Below, piece by piece: positions 1 to 8,310 of a stretch of DNA of 37,151 bases (within the stretch, counting starts at the first letter, position 1; every line of letters begins with the position of its first letter). This DNA comes from Gp6-AA40 sp035764385. GTDB lineage: Bacteria > Acidobacteriota > Vicinamibacteria > Vicinamibacterales > UBA2999. The stretch covers positions 1-37,151 of the forward strand of contig DASTZI010000338.1 of assembly GCA_035764385.1 (NCBI GenBank). Reading direction: 5' to 3'. Made by a program: the position numbers and the translations under genes. Under the pieces are notes generated by a model. It was not told where the DNA came from and did not search any database. It saw only the letters and a list, made by a program, of their open reading frames with translations.

Positions 1-706
1 GCTCGACGCCGACGGGACGCGGCGGCGCTTCCGGATAGGCACCGGCGGCAATCTTTTCGGTCCAATCCGCGAACGCCTTGCGCTGCTCACCGAGACCTCT
101 GAAGACGTTGCTCATGTTGGCGCCGTTGGGACCCATCGCCGTATGGCGATCCCAAGCCTCGAGCATCGAGACCAACGAGCCCTTGGGAATTTCACGAGTC
201 GCCTTGGTGCCGACCTGATGGCACGAGAAGCACGCCTTGGTCTCGTACGCGAAGTCCTGGGGGGAATGTTCTCCCTTCGGAATTTCCAGCAGGCTCAGCC
301 AGTAATTCGCCGGATAGATCTGCGCGGCGGCACGTCCGTCAGGAGCGACGACCCCTTTCAAATCCAGGCGCTGTCCAGGCTTCGCCGCGACGCGCGCTGA
401 ATCGACCAACCCGTACCCGCGGACGAACACCTGATAGTTCGCCTGCGGCAGATCAGGAACGACATAGCGCCCCTGATCGTCGGTGACGACCATCCTGGCG
501 AACTTCGTCGGCAGTTCCGTCGTTTCGGCGATCACCCAGACGCCGGCTTCCGGACCTTTCGCGCTCGTGACGACGCCGCCGATGTCGTCGGCGTCGATCG
601 CCACGGCGCCGCCGCCGCCCTGCTGCGCGGCAACCAGCTTGAACGAGATCACCAGCGCGCTGGCGATGATCACCGCACCCAGCCTCGGATTCAGAGCCCG
701 TTTCAT
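1..706 (-). CDS. Secreted c-type cytochrome with N-terminal carboxypeptidase-regulatory-like domain (partial, 3' end off window)
   Basis: The reading frame is open from an ATG at 706 to the left edge, so the C-terminus is missing. GGAGG lies about 6 nt before the ATG. The product has a signal peptide (MKRALNPRLGAVIIASALV, then an Ala/Gln cleavage region). A short beta-sandwich-like stretch follows (GGVVTSAKGPEAGVWVIAE, later DDQGRYVVPDLP), typical of carboxypeptidase-regulatory/Cna-B-like folds. A heme c motif CFSCH comes at about residue 152. This suggests a periplasmic electron-transfer protein. It is the last visible gene of a minus-strand cluster with a GMC dehydrogenase and a gluconate-2-dehydrogenase subunit 3-like protein, so it may accept electrons from that dehydrogenase (inference). 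Related proteins can continue into a beta-propeller, which cannot be checked here. The heme motif is certain; the substrate is unknown. Confidence 0.8.
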   Translation of the reverse strand, partial: MKRALNPRLGAVIIASALVISFKLVAAQQGGGGAVAIDADDIGGVVTSAKGPEAGVWVIAETTELPTKFARMVVTDDQGRYVVPDLPQANYQVFVRGYGLVDSARVAAKPGQRLDLKGVVAPDGRAAAQIYPANYWLSLLEIPKGEHSPQDFAYETKACFSCHQVGTKATREIPKGSLVSMLEAWDRHTAMGPNGANMSNVFRGLGEQRKAFADWTEKIAAGAYPEAPPRPVGVE

Positions 707-760
707 GTGCGCCTCCAATCCGGATGTCCGAAGGATTGCGCGAAGCTTAGCGCAAAACAG

Positions 761-1480
761 TCATCGAAGATCTACACGACCACGAGTACCAGCAATGGTT
801 GCGACCAAGGAAGGTTTGGCGTCTTTCGCCACCGGCAATTCAAGTCCCAGTTCGCCCAGCATTCGCCGCACGTGTTCTGGGTCGGGGTGCTCAGCGCGAA
901 GCGCGATCAGCGTTGCGCCAGCGGCAGCGCTCTGTGCGGGATGGGGTGTATCTCCCCAGTCAATGAAGAACGGTACAAGCCCATCAGCGACCATCGCCCG
1001 CTGGTTGCTGATATGCCAGGACAGAAGCACGCCGCCCGGCGTGCGCCGGCTTCCGGGTATCACGTCACCGACGGGAACACCGCGACGACGCGCATCGGCG
1101 ACGAGCTGCGTCAGGTTGGTTGCCTTCGCAGCCCACGTGACGAGCCGCGGCTCGGTCAGATCGTCGATTTTGAATTTCCGAGGACCGGCCGGCCGTGGCT
1201 GCTCCGGATCCGGGCCGATAATCTCGAGGTAAGACGTCGGCCCGAGCGCGATCAGCGCATTGCGAGTGCCCTCGCCTGGATGCTGCCCGCCGGGCGTAGC
1301 GTGGATTCCGAGCACCGCCTCAACGTGCCTGACGCCGGCGGCCAAGTCAGGCGTCGCGTAGACCAGATGATCAATCCGGCCAAGCAGTCCCAACGGATCA
1401 CCAGACTGCGCGTGTGAGTTAACGCTCATCACGACCGCGCATAGCGCCGTCGCCACCGTCAGGACGGTCCATGGCTTCAT
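761..1480 (-). CDS. Secreted VOC/glyoxalase-like domain protein
   Basis: The 239-residue product starts MKPWTVLTVATALCAVV and has a cleavable signal peptide ending near NSHAQ. The mature part opens with RIDHLVYATPDLAAGV and continues with a second beta-alpha-beta-beta module, the layout of the glyoxalase-like domain family (PF13468 type). These proteins share the VOC metal-site fold, but their reactions are mostly unknown. The ATG at 1480 was preferred over an upstream in-frame start because it begins the signal peptide and leaves a 17-bp gap after the preceding gene's stop. It sits in the minus-strand operon between the NTF2-like lipoprotein and the cytochrome gene. Exported VOC proteins are unusual, since most are cytoplasmic. 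No substrate can be assigned. Confidence 0.8.
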   Translation of the reverse strand: MKPWTVLTVATALCAVVMSVNSHAQSGDPLGLLGRIDHLVYATPDLAAGVRHVEAVLGIHATPGGQHPGEGTRNALIALGPTSYLEIIGPDPEQPRPAGPRKFKIDDLTEPRLVTWAAKATNLTQLVADARRRGVPVGDVIPGSRRTPGGVLLSWHISNQRAMVADGLVPFFIDWGDTPHPAQSAAAGATLIALRAEHPDPEHVRRMLGELGLELPVAKDAKPSLVATIAGTRGRVDLR

Positions 1481-1497
1481 GACGCGTTCGCAAGAGT

Positions 1498-1953
1498 TCA
1501 CGATGACGAATGGTCGTGGACGATGCGCCATCCCTCAGGGAGCTTTTGAAAGGTGACCGACGTCATCCCTGTGGACTCCTTGCCGTCGGGCATCTTCAAC
1601 CGCCACTGGCCACGGGCCAGCACGGCTTCGGGGCCTAACACCTTGAAGTCCAGCTTGGGAAAATCGAGCGTCCCCATCTGCCGGCCTTCCGCCTTGTAGG
1701 TCGCGCGATACCGATCGAGGGTCTGCTGCCAGCCGCGCGTCTCGGTCTTGTTCGAGAAGAACACGAGATCGGGTGAATTCCAATACACGTTCATGAAGGC
1801 ATCGAGGTCACCCCGGTTCCACGCTTCGACGGACGTGTTCCATACGGCCCTGACCTCCGCCGCTGGATCTTCAACGCGGGTCTGCGTTGGCGCGCATGCG
1901 GCAAAGCACAGGAGCAGTGCGAACCGGCCGGCTGACACGACGCGAACGTTCAT
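1498..1953 (-). CDS. NTF2-like (DUF4440/SgcJ-type) lipoprotein
   Basis: This 151-residue protein has a short hydrophobic leader ending in FAAC at about residue 20, a plausible lipobox that predicts lipid anchoring. The rest matches the NTF2-like/DUF4440 pattern: a helix with VRAVWNTSVEAWNRGDLDAFM, then the strand VFFSNKTETRG, and a C-terminal sheet ending in WRIVHDHSSS. Members of this fold act as small-ligand isomerases, cyclases or binding proteins; this one has no assigned reaction. The gene begins 12 bp after the alpha/beta hydrolase stop and ends 17 bp before the VOC gene, so all three are probably cotranscribed. No good Shine-Dalgarno sequence precedes the ATG, which fits translational coupling. 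Confidence 0.8.
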   Translation of the reverse strand: MNVRVVSAGRFALLLCFAACAPTQTRVEDPAAEVRAVWNTSVEAWNRGDLDAFMNVYWNSPDLVFFSNKTETRGWQQTLDRYRATYKAEGRQMGTLDFPKLDFKVLGPEAVLARGQWRLKMPDGKESTGMTSVTFQKLPEGWRIVHDHSSS

Positions 1954-1965
1954 GGACGTCGTGTT

Positions 1966-2709
1966 CTATCGCCGCGCCGTTGATTCGGTCCTGCAGCTCC
2001 TCTTTGCCTCTTCGAAACCGTCGAAGAGCCGGCTCGCATTCGCACCGGCGAGCGTGTCCAGACGATGAGGTTGTCCTTTCTCGACGGTGTAACGCGCGAC
2101 CGTCCCTTTCGAGCTGAGGTATTCGGCTTCCTGCTTCATCTCGCCGTGCCACATGTACTCGTCGAGCTCACCGACGTACATAAAGACGCACATGTTCGAG
2201 ATCGCCTGAAGCTTCGCCGTACTCGGCTGCCACATGTAGCCGGGGAATGCGGTCACCGACAGAAAGTACTGGGGATTGGCTGCGGCGACATGAAACGCGG
2301 CGATTCCTCCGTTTGACGGACCGGCGATGTGAAACTTGCCGCCTTCGACTTTATAGTCCGCGAGGATCGCCTTCAGGAACTCAGGAAAAATGCGCGCGCC
2401 ATCTTCGAAAAAGAGTTCGCCGCCAGGGGCGGCGGGGGCAATCACGATGTAACCGCGTTTTTCAGCTTCGGCTCGAAAATTCCGCGTGAGGATGCCTTCG
2501 ACGGTATTCATCGTCTGTGGTCCCCCGCCGAACGCGAGAATCGCCGGATACGTTTTTGCCGCGTCGTATCCGTTCGGCAGGACCACCTTGTACTGGACCG
2601 TCTTCCCGGCCACCTTCTTCGTTTTGTCCAGGACCTCCGCCCGCGACGGCACGCTTGCGCAGACCGCGCACAAGACGACAGCTGCAACTACAGAAGAATT
2701 TAATGACAT
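1966..2709 (-). CDS. Secreted alpha/beta-hydrolase (esterase-like)
   Basis: The 247-residue protein has a signal peptide (MSLNSSVVAAVVLCAVCASVPSRA). The mature chain shows an alpha/beta-hydrolase core: VVLPNGYDAAKTYPAIL at the first strands, a nucleophile elbow GPSNGG (Ser of GxSxG), a likely acid in GELDEY, and a likely histidine in GQPHRLD near the C-terminus. This resembles the poly-hydroxyalkanoate depolymerase/feruloyl-esterase-like group, but the substrate cannot be read from sequence. GAGG lies 5-6 nt upstream of the ATG at 2709. The start is 7 bp after the stop of the upstream amidohydrolase gene, so the two are likely coupled. It would act in the periplasm or outside the cell. Confidence 0.85.
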   Translation of the reverse strand: MSLNSSVVAAVVLCAVCASVPSRAEVLDKTKKVAGKTVQYKVVLPNGYDAAKTYPAILAFGGGPQTMNTVEGILTRNFRAEAEKRGYIVIAPAAPGGELFFEDGARIFPEFLKAILADYKVEGGKFHIAGPSNGGIAAFHVAAANPQYFLSVTAFPGYMWQPSTAKLQAISNMCVFMYVGELDEYMWHGEMKQEAEYLSSKGTVARYTVEKGQPHRLDTLAGANASRLFDGFEEAKRSCRTESTARR

Positions 2710-2716
2710 GACATCC

Positions 2717-4408
2717 TCACTTCGTTGCTATTGCGCGCGGCTCGAGCGTTCCGAACGGTCCGGCCGCGTAGACCACCTTGCCACCGACCATCGTCAGCAC
2801 TGATTCGATTCCGCCGATCTGATCGACAGCGACCGTCATGTAGTCCTTCGAAAGCACCGCCAGATCCGCCAGCTTGCCGACCTCGAGGGATCCACGTACG
2901 TCCTCATCATGCGAAACCCACGCGCTCCCGGATGTATAAAAGCGGAGTGCATCGTTGCGACTCGGCGTTTCCGCCGTGCCGCGGAGCGCCGTCCCGCTCG
3001 CATTCTTCCCGTCGAGAAACCATTGCAGGACGGTGAATGGGTTATACGTCGACACGCGGTGGGCGTCGGTGCCGGCGCCGATCGGGACGCCGATCTTGTT
3101 GCCGGTCACAACAGGTGGCTGACGGCCGACCTTTTGGACCGACTCGCGCTTCAGCACATCCGCGCCGGTGTTGTACATCGCGTCCTGTACGGTCCAGCCG
3201 ACGCCAAGCGCCTTCATGCGCTGCAGCGTCTTCGGCGAGGCGTCATTCAGGTGCGCGATGGTCCACCGTAGCGACGCGATCGGAAACTCCTTATTGACGC
3301 GCTCCCAGATGCCGAGGAGCTGATCGACGTTGGCTTCCGTGTTCCAGTGCATCGTGACGGTCAGGCCGCGCTGCGCGGCCCAGCGGACGATCTCGTAGTA
3401 CTTCGCCTTGTCGGCTTCAGGAGGAATGCCGTTGATGCCGTTCATCTTCCATGTGATGCGCTCACCGATGCCGTTGAAGTGGAGCATGTTGTCGCCGAAG
3501 CCCTGCGGCATCATGGCGAGGTAATTCTGGTATTCGGCGAATTCGGAGCCGTCGGTCATGCCGCACAAGCTGTACGCGACACGGACGGTGAGCTGCCGGT
3601 CGCCCCACACCTTGAAGAGCGCCTGATATTCGCGCGGCGTGACGTTATTCCCTCCAGGATCGACGACACCCGTGATGCCGAGTCGATTCAACTCGCGGAA
3701 GAAGGCCTTTGTTCCCGCGACCTGCTCGTCGAAGTTTGGCTTCGGTAACCGGTCGAACAACTCGACCAGATTGCCTGTAATCGCACCAGTCAGTTTGCCG
3801 TCCGTCCCTTTTTCGAGCGAGTTGCCCTTCGGCAGATCCGCGTCGCTATTGATGTTCAGCGTCTTCAGCGCGAGCGGCGTCATCATCGCCCACCCGTAGG
3901 CAAGCTGGACGTATACGGGGTTATTCGGCGCAACCGCGAGGAGCTCCGCCTGCGTTGGGCGACGATGTTCCTTGAACGCGTCAAGCGTGGCGGGTGGCGT
4001 CACGACGATCAGCCACGTCCCGGGCTTCGCTTTCTGCGCAGCATCGCGCAGCCGGCTCAAGGCGTCCGCCAGCGATGATGCGCCGATCCAGTTCACCTCG
4101 GTACTAAAGCTCAACGCTGCCCGGGTGGCGTGCATGTGCGAGTCGATCAGGCCGGGAATGACGGTTCGTCCCTGCAGATCGACCGTGCGCGTTTTCGGTC
4201 CCGCGAGACGGCGAATGTCTGCGTCCGTCCCGAGAGCGGCGATTCTGCCTTCGCGTATGGCGAGCGCGCTGCGAATCGAGGATTGCGGATCGACCGTCAG
4301 TATCTTGCCGTTGACGAGGATCGTCTCGATCTCCTGCGCCGCCACCGGTTGCGCGGCTGCCGTGAGCAACGAAGCACAGAACACAACGACGAACATGTTT
4401 GTCTTCAC
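2717..4408 (-). CDS. Secreted amidohydrolase family 3 protein (YtcJ-like)
   Basis: The 563-residue protein belongs to the amidohydrolase superfamily (Amidohydro_3). It shows the N-terminal composite domain (ILVNGKILTVDPQSSIRSALAIREGRI), then VIPGLIDSHMHATR with the metal-binding HxH. It ends with the family-typical EVGKLADLAVLSKDYMTV. A signal peptide (CASLLTAAAQPVAAQE) implies export, whereas most relatives are cytoplasmic. The GTG at 4408 was chosen because GGGAG sits about 8 nt upstream and the start lies 29 bp after the GMC gene stop. A nearby ATG at 4396 is the alternative. Longer in-frame extensions overlap the upstream gene and look non-coding. YtcJ-type proteins are annotated as N-acyl or exo-amidases, but the specific substrate is unknown. 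Confidence 0.9.
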   Translation of the reverse strand: MKTNMFVVVFCASLLTAAAQPVAAQEIETILVNGKILTVDPQSSIRSALAIREGRIAALGTDADIRRLAGPKTRTVDLQGRTVIPGLIDSHMHATRAALSFSTEVNWIGASSLADALSRLRDAAQKAKPGTWLIVVTPPATLDAFKEHRRPTQAELLAVAPNNPVYVQLAYGWAMMTPLALKTLNINSDADLPKGNSLEKGTDGKLTGAITGNLVELFDRLPKPNFDEQVAGTKAFFRELNRLGITGVVDPGGNNVTPREYQALFKVWGDRQLTVRVAYSLCGMTDGSEFAEYQNYLAMMPQGFGDNMLHFNGIGERITWKMNGINGIPPEADKAKYYEIVRWAAQRGLTVTMHWNTEANVDQLLGIWERVNKEFPIASLRWTIAHLNDASPKTLQRMKALGVGWTVQDAMYNTGADVLKRESVQKVGRQPPVVTGNKIGVPIGAGTDAHRVSTYNPFTVLQWFLDGKNASGTALRGTAETPSRNDALRFYTSGSAWVSHDEDVRGSLEVGKLADLAVLSKDYMTVAVDQIGGIESVLTMVGGKVVYAAGPFGTLEPRAIATK

Positions 4409-4437
4409 GGAATGCTCCCTGCCTGAATCGCGGCCGA

Positions 4438-6144
4438 TCACGCCGCGATTGTTTTCCAATTCTTCGCCAGGTGATCCGCCGTTCGCCACGCCAGCGCCTG
4501 CGCCGTGAGCGTGGGGTTACGAGCGCCGCTCGTCCCCATCACCGAGGCGCCCAGAATGCCAAGGTTTGGAACCTCGTGCGAGAAGCCCCACCGATTGACG
4601 ACGTTGGTGTCGGGATTGTCGCCCATCCGTGTCCCGCCATAGGCATGCGTGGCTGGGCCCATCGTCCCAATCGGGGCTTTTTCCGTCGCGATTGCGCCCG
4701 CCGCCGTGAACCACTCCACCATCTTGTCCTGGATGAAGGCCGCCACCTTCCGTTCGTTGTCCTTGTAGTCGGCGGTGATTCGGCACACGGGAAATCCGAG
4801 TGGGTCTTTGATTGTCGGGTCGAGATCCAGGTAGTTGTCTTCATACGGCAGCGTTGTTTTCTGGAGATAGGCCGTGTTCCAGCGGTCGGCATTCTGTTTG
4901 ATGAACGCCTTCCACTCCGATCCCCATCGTGGCGCCCGCCCAAACGTCGTCATGTTGGCCGCGCCAATCGGCCGTCGATCGGAATACACCCAGAGATTTC
5001 CGCCGCCAATGAAGTCCAGCGCCGAATGATCGAAATTGTCGTCGGCCCAGTTGTCCACGGCGACGCCCTGCGCCGGCAGTCCGTACCAGTTGTTGATGTC
5101 GCGGGGAAAAAGCGCCGTTACGGTGGCGCCCTGGTTGTGACTGAAGTAATGCCGCCCCACTTGTCCGTGATTGTTCGCGAGACCGTTCGGAAACGCTCGT
5201 GATGTCGACAGCAGCAGGAGGCGCACGTTCTCGTACACATACGCCGCGAGCAGCACGACATCAGCCGGCTGAAAATATTCCGTTCCGTCTTTGAGATACG
5301 TGACGCCGCTCACGCGGCCGTTCGCGTCGACGTTGATGGCCGTTGTCGTGGCCTGGGTGACGACCTCGAGGCGTCCTGTCTCCTGCGCCTTGGGAATCGT
5401 GGTCACCGCCGTCGATCCTTTTGCCTTGACGTGGCAGCCGCCACGGTTGCAGTAGCCGTGATACGCGCAGCCTGCGCGGTTCTGGTACGTCCGCGAATTG
5501 ATGGCGGCCGGCCCGGGGAACGAATGCCACCCGAGCGTCCGCGCTGCGCCAGCCATCATGTCCGTAAAACCCGTGCCTCTCAACGCCGGCATCGGGTACT
5601 CGTGTTTCCGCGAGCCCTCGAAGATGTTGCCGCGCGAGTCGATCTTTCCATTGAGGTTGCCGGCTTTGCCAGACACGCCGATCTCGTTTTCGACGAGCTC
5701 GTAGTACGGCTCGAGTTCGTCGAGACCGAACGGCCAGTCTTCGACTGTCGACCCGCGTGGAATCCGGGACGCGCCGTACCGTCGAGTGGTCTCGCTGACG
5801 ACCTTGAAGTCCCACGGATTGAGACGCCAGCTTTGCGCCCAATAGTGAAGCGACGTCCCGCCGACCGCGTTCATCATCGGATGGATCGCTGGCCTCGGCG
5901 AATACGGTGCTGACGCGCTGGGCCGATGCGTCGGTACTTCACGATTCGCTTTCTGGACTGCCTGTGGCCACCCTCGCACGTTGTTCCGCAATTCGTCTGG
6001 AGCGAAGTCGTCCGGGTTGAGCCATCCACCTGCCTCGAGACCGACGACGCGCAGACCGGCGCGGGCAAGCGGAAGTGCGGCGACACCTCCGACGGCGCCG
6101 AGACCGACCATGACGATGTCAGTCTTTGTCAGGTTCGTGGCCAC
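4438..6144 (-). CDS. GMC-family FAD-dependent dehydrogenase (gluconate/sugar dehydrogenase large-subunit type)
   Basis: The 568-residue protein has an N-terminal FAD-binding loop GLGAVGG (residues 14-20), an acidic end of strand 2 (GLEAGG), and the GMC C-terminal site with H500 in HAYGGTRMG and N543 in GARNPTLT. A Cys cluster C226-x5-C232-x4-C237 lies in the middle. FAD-dependent glucose/gluconate dehydrogenases carry a 3Fe-4S cluster on Cys residues in a comparable region, so this may be an Fe-S site (inference). The start is GTG at 6144, which overlaps the end of the upstream subunit-3-like gene by 16 bp, indicating coupling. The protein has no signal peptide of its own and would probably be co-exported with the Tat-bearing partner, as in known complexes. 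It would oxidise an alcohol, sugar or polyol; the substrate is unknown. Confidence 0.92.
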   Translation of the reverse strand: MATNLTKTDIVMVGLGAVGGVAALPLARAGLRVVGLEAGGWLNPDDFAPDELRNNVRGWPQAVQKANREVPTHRPSASAPYSPRPAIHPMMNAVGGTSLHYWAQSWRLNPWDFKVVSETTRRYGASRIPRGSTVEDWPFGLDELEPYYELVENEIGVSGKAGNLNGKIDSRGNIFEGSRKHEYPMPALRGTGFTDMMAGAARTLGWHSFPGPAAINSRTYQNRAGCAYHGYCNRGGCHVKAKGSTAVTTIPKAQETGRLEVVTQATTTAINVDANGRVSGVTYLKDGTEYFQPADVVLLAAYVYENVRLLLLSTSRAFPNGLANNHGQVGRHYFSHNQGATVTALFPRDINNWYGLPAQGVAVDNWADDNFDHSALDFIGGGNLWVYSDRRPIGAANMTTFGRAPRWGSEWKAFIKQNADRWNTAYLQKTTLPYEDNYLDLDPTIKDPLGFPVCRITADYKDNERKVAAFIQDKMVEWFTAAGAIATEKAPIGTMGPATHAYGGTRMGDNPDTNVVNRWGFSHEVPNLGILGASVMGTSGARNPTLTAQALAWRTADHLAKNWKTIAA

Positions 6145-6854
6145 GGCGACATCTCATCTTCGAGGCTCGCTCTCGCAGGTTTCTTTCTGGAAAACATCGC
6201 ATGCTCGTACGCCGACCGGTGGGTCGGCGTCAAACGCGGGTCCAGCCGCTGCTCGTTCGGGGCAACCGCGAGACGCACACCCGGGTAGCCAATCAGATCC
6301 CACCCAACGAAGTTCTCGTTTCCGCCGTAGTACGGATCGCAGAACGTGCCTTGGATCGTGTGCGCTCGTACGAGGTTGAAGAAGGTGGCCGCATCGGGCA
6401 CGAAGCCCGAGGCCACGTTCGCTTCCATGTCTCTCAGGATTGCATCTTGATCAGCAGCCGACAGCTTTGCGAACGGCGAACCTTTCGACATTCGCGCGTA
6501 CCCGTCGATCGCGGCGAGCCCGCTGCGGTATGCGTCGTTTGAGGAGGCGAGGGCACCGCCGAGCGCTCGATCGATGTACCGCGCCGCCTGCGCCTCCAGT
6601 GCGCCGGGGTCGTTTGCATCGCTCGGAACCAGGCGTGCGGTGATCGCCTCGAGGGTTTCCGCCTCCGCTGCAGACAGCGTTTCCCACACACGGCCGCGTC
6701 CGATCGCGGATTGACCCTGTGCAGGGGACTGCGCCACAGCGGGTGACGGCACAAGCGTCCCGATCGGCGTCGCCATCGCCGCAGCGCCGACGAGGCCGGC
6801 GCGTTTGAGCAATTGTCGGCGAGAAAGCTGAGCTCGAAGCGGGTCGTTTGGCAC
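6129..6854 (-). CDS. Gluconate 2-dehydrogenase subunit 3-like protein, Tat-exported
   Basis: The 241-residue protein opens with a twin-arginine signal (SRRQLLKRAG at residues 10-19, then a hydrophobic stretch and SPAVAQ). The mature domain starts ETLSAAEAETLEAITARLVPSD and contains DPGALEAQAARYIDRAL, the pattern of the gluconate 2-dehydrogenase subunit 3 family (PF13618). In characterised complexes this small subunit carries the large flavoprotein through the Tat system. The GTG start at 6854 has GGAGGAAC about 6 nt upstream. It is the first gene of the tight cluster and its last codons overlap the GMC gene. A candidate -10 box TACATT lies some 60 nt upstream on the same strand. Confidence 0.9.
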   Translation of the reverse strand: MPNDPLRAQLSRRQLLKRAGLVGAAAMATPIGTLVPSPAVAQSPAQGQSAIGRGRVWETLSAAEAETLEAITARLVPSDANDPGALEAQAARYIDRALGGALASSNDAYRSGLAAIDGYARMSKGSPFAKLSAADQDAILRDMEANVASGFVPDAATFFNLVRAHTIQGTFCDPYYGGNENFVGWDLIGYPGVRLAVAPNEQRLDPRLTPTHRSAYEHAMFSRKKPARASLEDEMSPWPRT

Positions 6855-6926
6855 TGAGTTCCTCCAGGAATGACCAGCGTCCGCGGGAGGTCGCTCGGGT
6901 GAACGTGCGCGAATGTAGCACGATCG

Positions 6927-7358
6927 TCAGACGGCCCGCGCGTCGGACTCTGGATCCTGAATGGCCATCCAGCGTTCGGCGTGAGCCAGCGCTCGGAACC
7001 CGAACTGCGCGTAAAGATCGTGAGCGTCGCGTGTGGCGAGCAGAAACACGCGAAGGTTCTGGAGGTCGGGATGATCGAGCACCGAGCGCATCAGTGCCTT
7101 TGAAATGCCGCGCCCCCTAAATTCGGGAATGACGAACACGTCCATCAGATACGCGAACACCGCGCGGTCAGACACCACGCGGGCGAAGGCAACCTGCCGG
7201 CCGGCGAGGTAGACACCGAAGCACAGCGAATTTCTGATTGACCGCTCGACGACGGTGCGGCGGCGACCTTTGGCCCAGTAAGAAGTTGTGAGGAAGCCGT
7301 GAATGAGGTCGAGATCAAGTCGTGCGGGATCTGTCGAGATTTCGTACTCTGCGTCCAC
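6927..7358 (-). CDS. GNAT family N-acetyltransferase
   Basis: This 143-residue protein shows the GNAT fold in order: the N-terminal strand VDAEYEISTDPARLDLDLIHGFL, the central strand AYLMDVFVIPEFRGRGISKALM with the acetyl-CoA pyrophosphate loop (Q/R-x-x-G-x-G/A form, here RGRGIS), then a C-terminal DAHDLYAQFGFRAL. The GTG at 7358 was chosen because GGAGG sits 5 nt upstream; a longer form from 7409 lacks a ribosome site. Relatives are often annotated as general N-acetyltransferases of small amines or sugars, so the substrate is unknown. It sits alone between the dehydrogenase cluster and the cytochrome P460 gene, both on the same strand. Confidence 0.88.
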   Translation of the reverse strand: MDAEYEISTDPARLDLDLIHGFLTTSYWAKGRRRTVVERSIRNSLCFGVYLAGRQVAFARVVSDRAVFAYLMDVFVIPEFRGRGISKALMRSVLDHPDLQNLRVFLLATRDAHDLYAQFGFRALAHAERWMAIQDPESDARAV

Positions 7359-7473
7359 GCGTCCTCCGCGGTGCGAAGTTGATGTCAGGTGAGCATCGTA
7401 TCGTGCCACTCGCGAATAGCCACCGACGTCCGACGCGACAAAGAGGAATTGTCGAAGGAAGAGGGCTCGGCCT

Positions 7474-8091
7474 TCAGCGAAATCCCGGTTTCAATGTGCC
7501 CTTGCGGCGCGCCACTTCGAGCAACGTTGGATAGAACTGAACGAAGGTCCGCTCGACGGCGGTGTGCTGCGTGTGACACTCGATGCACGTGCGTACGGCA
7601 TCGCCGGTCAGTGGCGAGGCATCCGCGCTGAGCGCCGGCGCGCGGCCGAAATTGAAAAACGCCCAGCCGTCGGGAAATCTGGCGTCCTTGACCTCGGCCT
7701 CCAGTCCCAGCATTTCTCCCTGGAAGCGTCCGCCAACGTTCGGCGCGGCGTTGGTCTCGGAGCGCCGCGACTCGAGCACGAACACCGTCTGGTTCGGCCA
7801 GCTGCCAGTCTCGATGAAGCTGCGGTACGAGGAGGGATTGACGAACACATTCGTGAAGGGCGGCGCCGCATTGGCAGCAGTCGCTTCCATATAGGTCAAG
7901 CCCAGGCCCGACCCGAGGAACGGCCACTCACGGTAATCGACCGGACGAGCAAGCCTCATCCCCTCGTACCGAGGTCCATCACGTTGTGGCTGTTGCGCGT
8001 ACAACGCAACTGACAGAGCGGCGGCATACACCAACCCGGACAAAACCAACAGTTTCGTCATCAGAGATACTCGCAGCCTGGAAGCGCTCAT
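7474..8091 (-). CDS. Cytochrome P460-family protein, secreted
   Basis: The product (205 residues from the ATG at 8091) has a signal anchor or peptide (MTKLLVLSGLVYAAALSVALYAQ). The mature domain fits cytochrome P460 (PF16694 type): DYREWPFLGSGLGLTY near the start, then VFVNPSSYRSFIETGSWP, and a single C-terminal heme c motif CIECH. P460 proteins bind heme with an extra lysine cross-link and in nitrifiers oxidise hydroxylamine; many heterotroph members have unknown roles. A Lys cross-link donor cannot be assigned with confidence. The start at 8091 has a weak GGGAAG 6 nt upstream; an ATG at 8061 is the alternative. The gene is monocistronic in appearance. Confidence 0.85.
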   Translation of the reverse strand: MSASRLRVSLMTKLLVLSGLVYAAALSVALYAQQPQRDGPRYEGMRLARPVDYREWPFLGSGLGLTYMEATAANAAPPFTNVFVNPSSYRSFIETGSWPNQTVFVLESRRSETNAAPNVGGRFQGEMLGLEAEVKDARFPDGWAFFNFGRAPALSADASPLTGDAVRTCIECHTQHTAVERTFVQFYPTLLEVARRKGTLKPGFR

Positions 8092-8278
8092 TATGCTTCC
8101 CACGTCGCGCCCGCTCAATAACGAAACTGACGTATCAGCAGTCCGTTGCTGATTCGGCGTAACCAATCCTCGCTTCGAGGGAAATCGCACTTCGTGTAAA
8201 TAGGCCCGCGAAGAATCGGAGAAGGAGCACCTTCAGCCGATGCCACATACACAAGTCCTCAATACACTGCGTCCTCGA

Positions 8279-8303
8279 GGTTGGCTAATACCCAACCAGG
8301 AGG
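8279..8303 (+). promoter_or_regulatory. Small hairpin abutting a strong Shine-Dalgarno site
   Basis: GGTTGG (8279-8284) and CCAACC (8292-8297) form a 6-bp stem with a 7-nt loop. They are immediately followed by AGGAGG (8298-8303), the ribosome-binding site of the lipoprotein gene starting at 8311. The SD identity is clear; whether the stem affects translation is speculative. Confidence 0.45.
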
Positions 8304-8310
8304 AATCGAA

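Noticed and set aside
483..1417. Two long plus-strand reading frames
   Set aside because: They are shadows of the minus-strand cytochrome and VOC genes; Ser/Arg/Ala-rich translations without family features.
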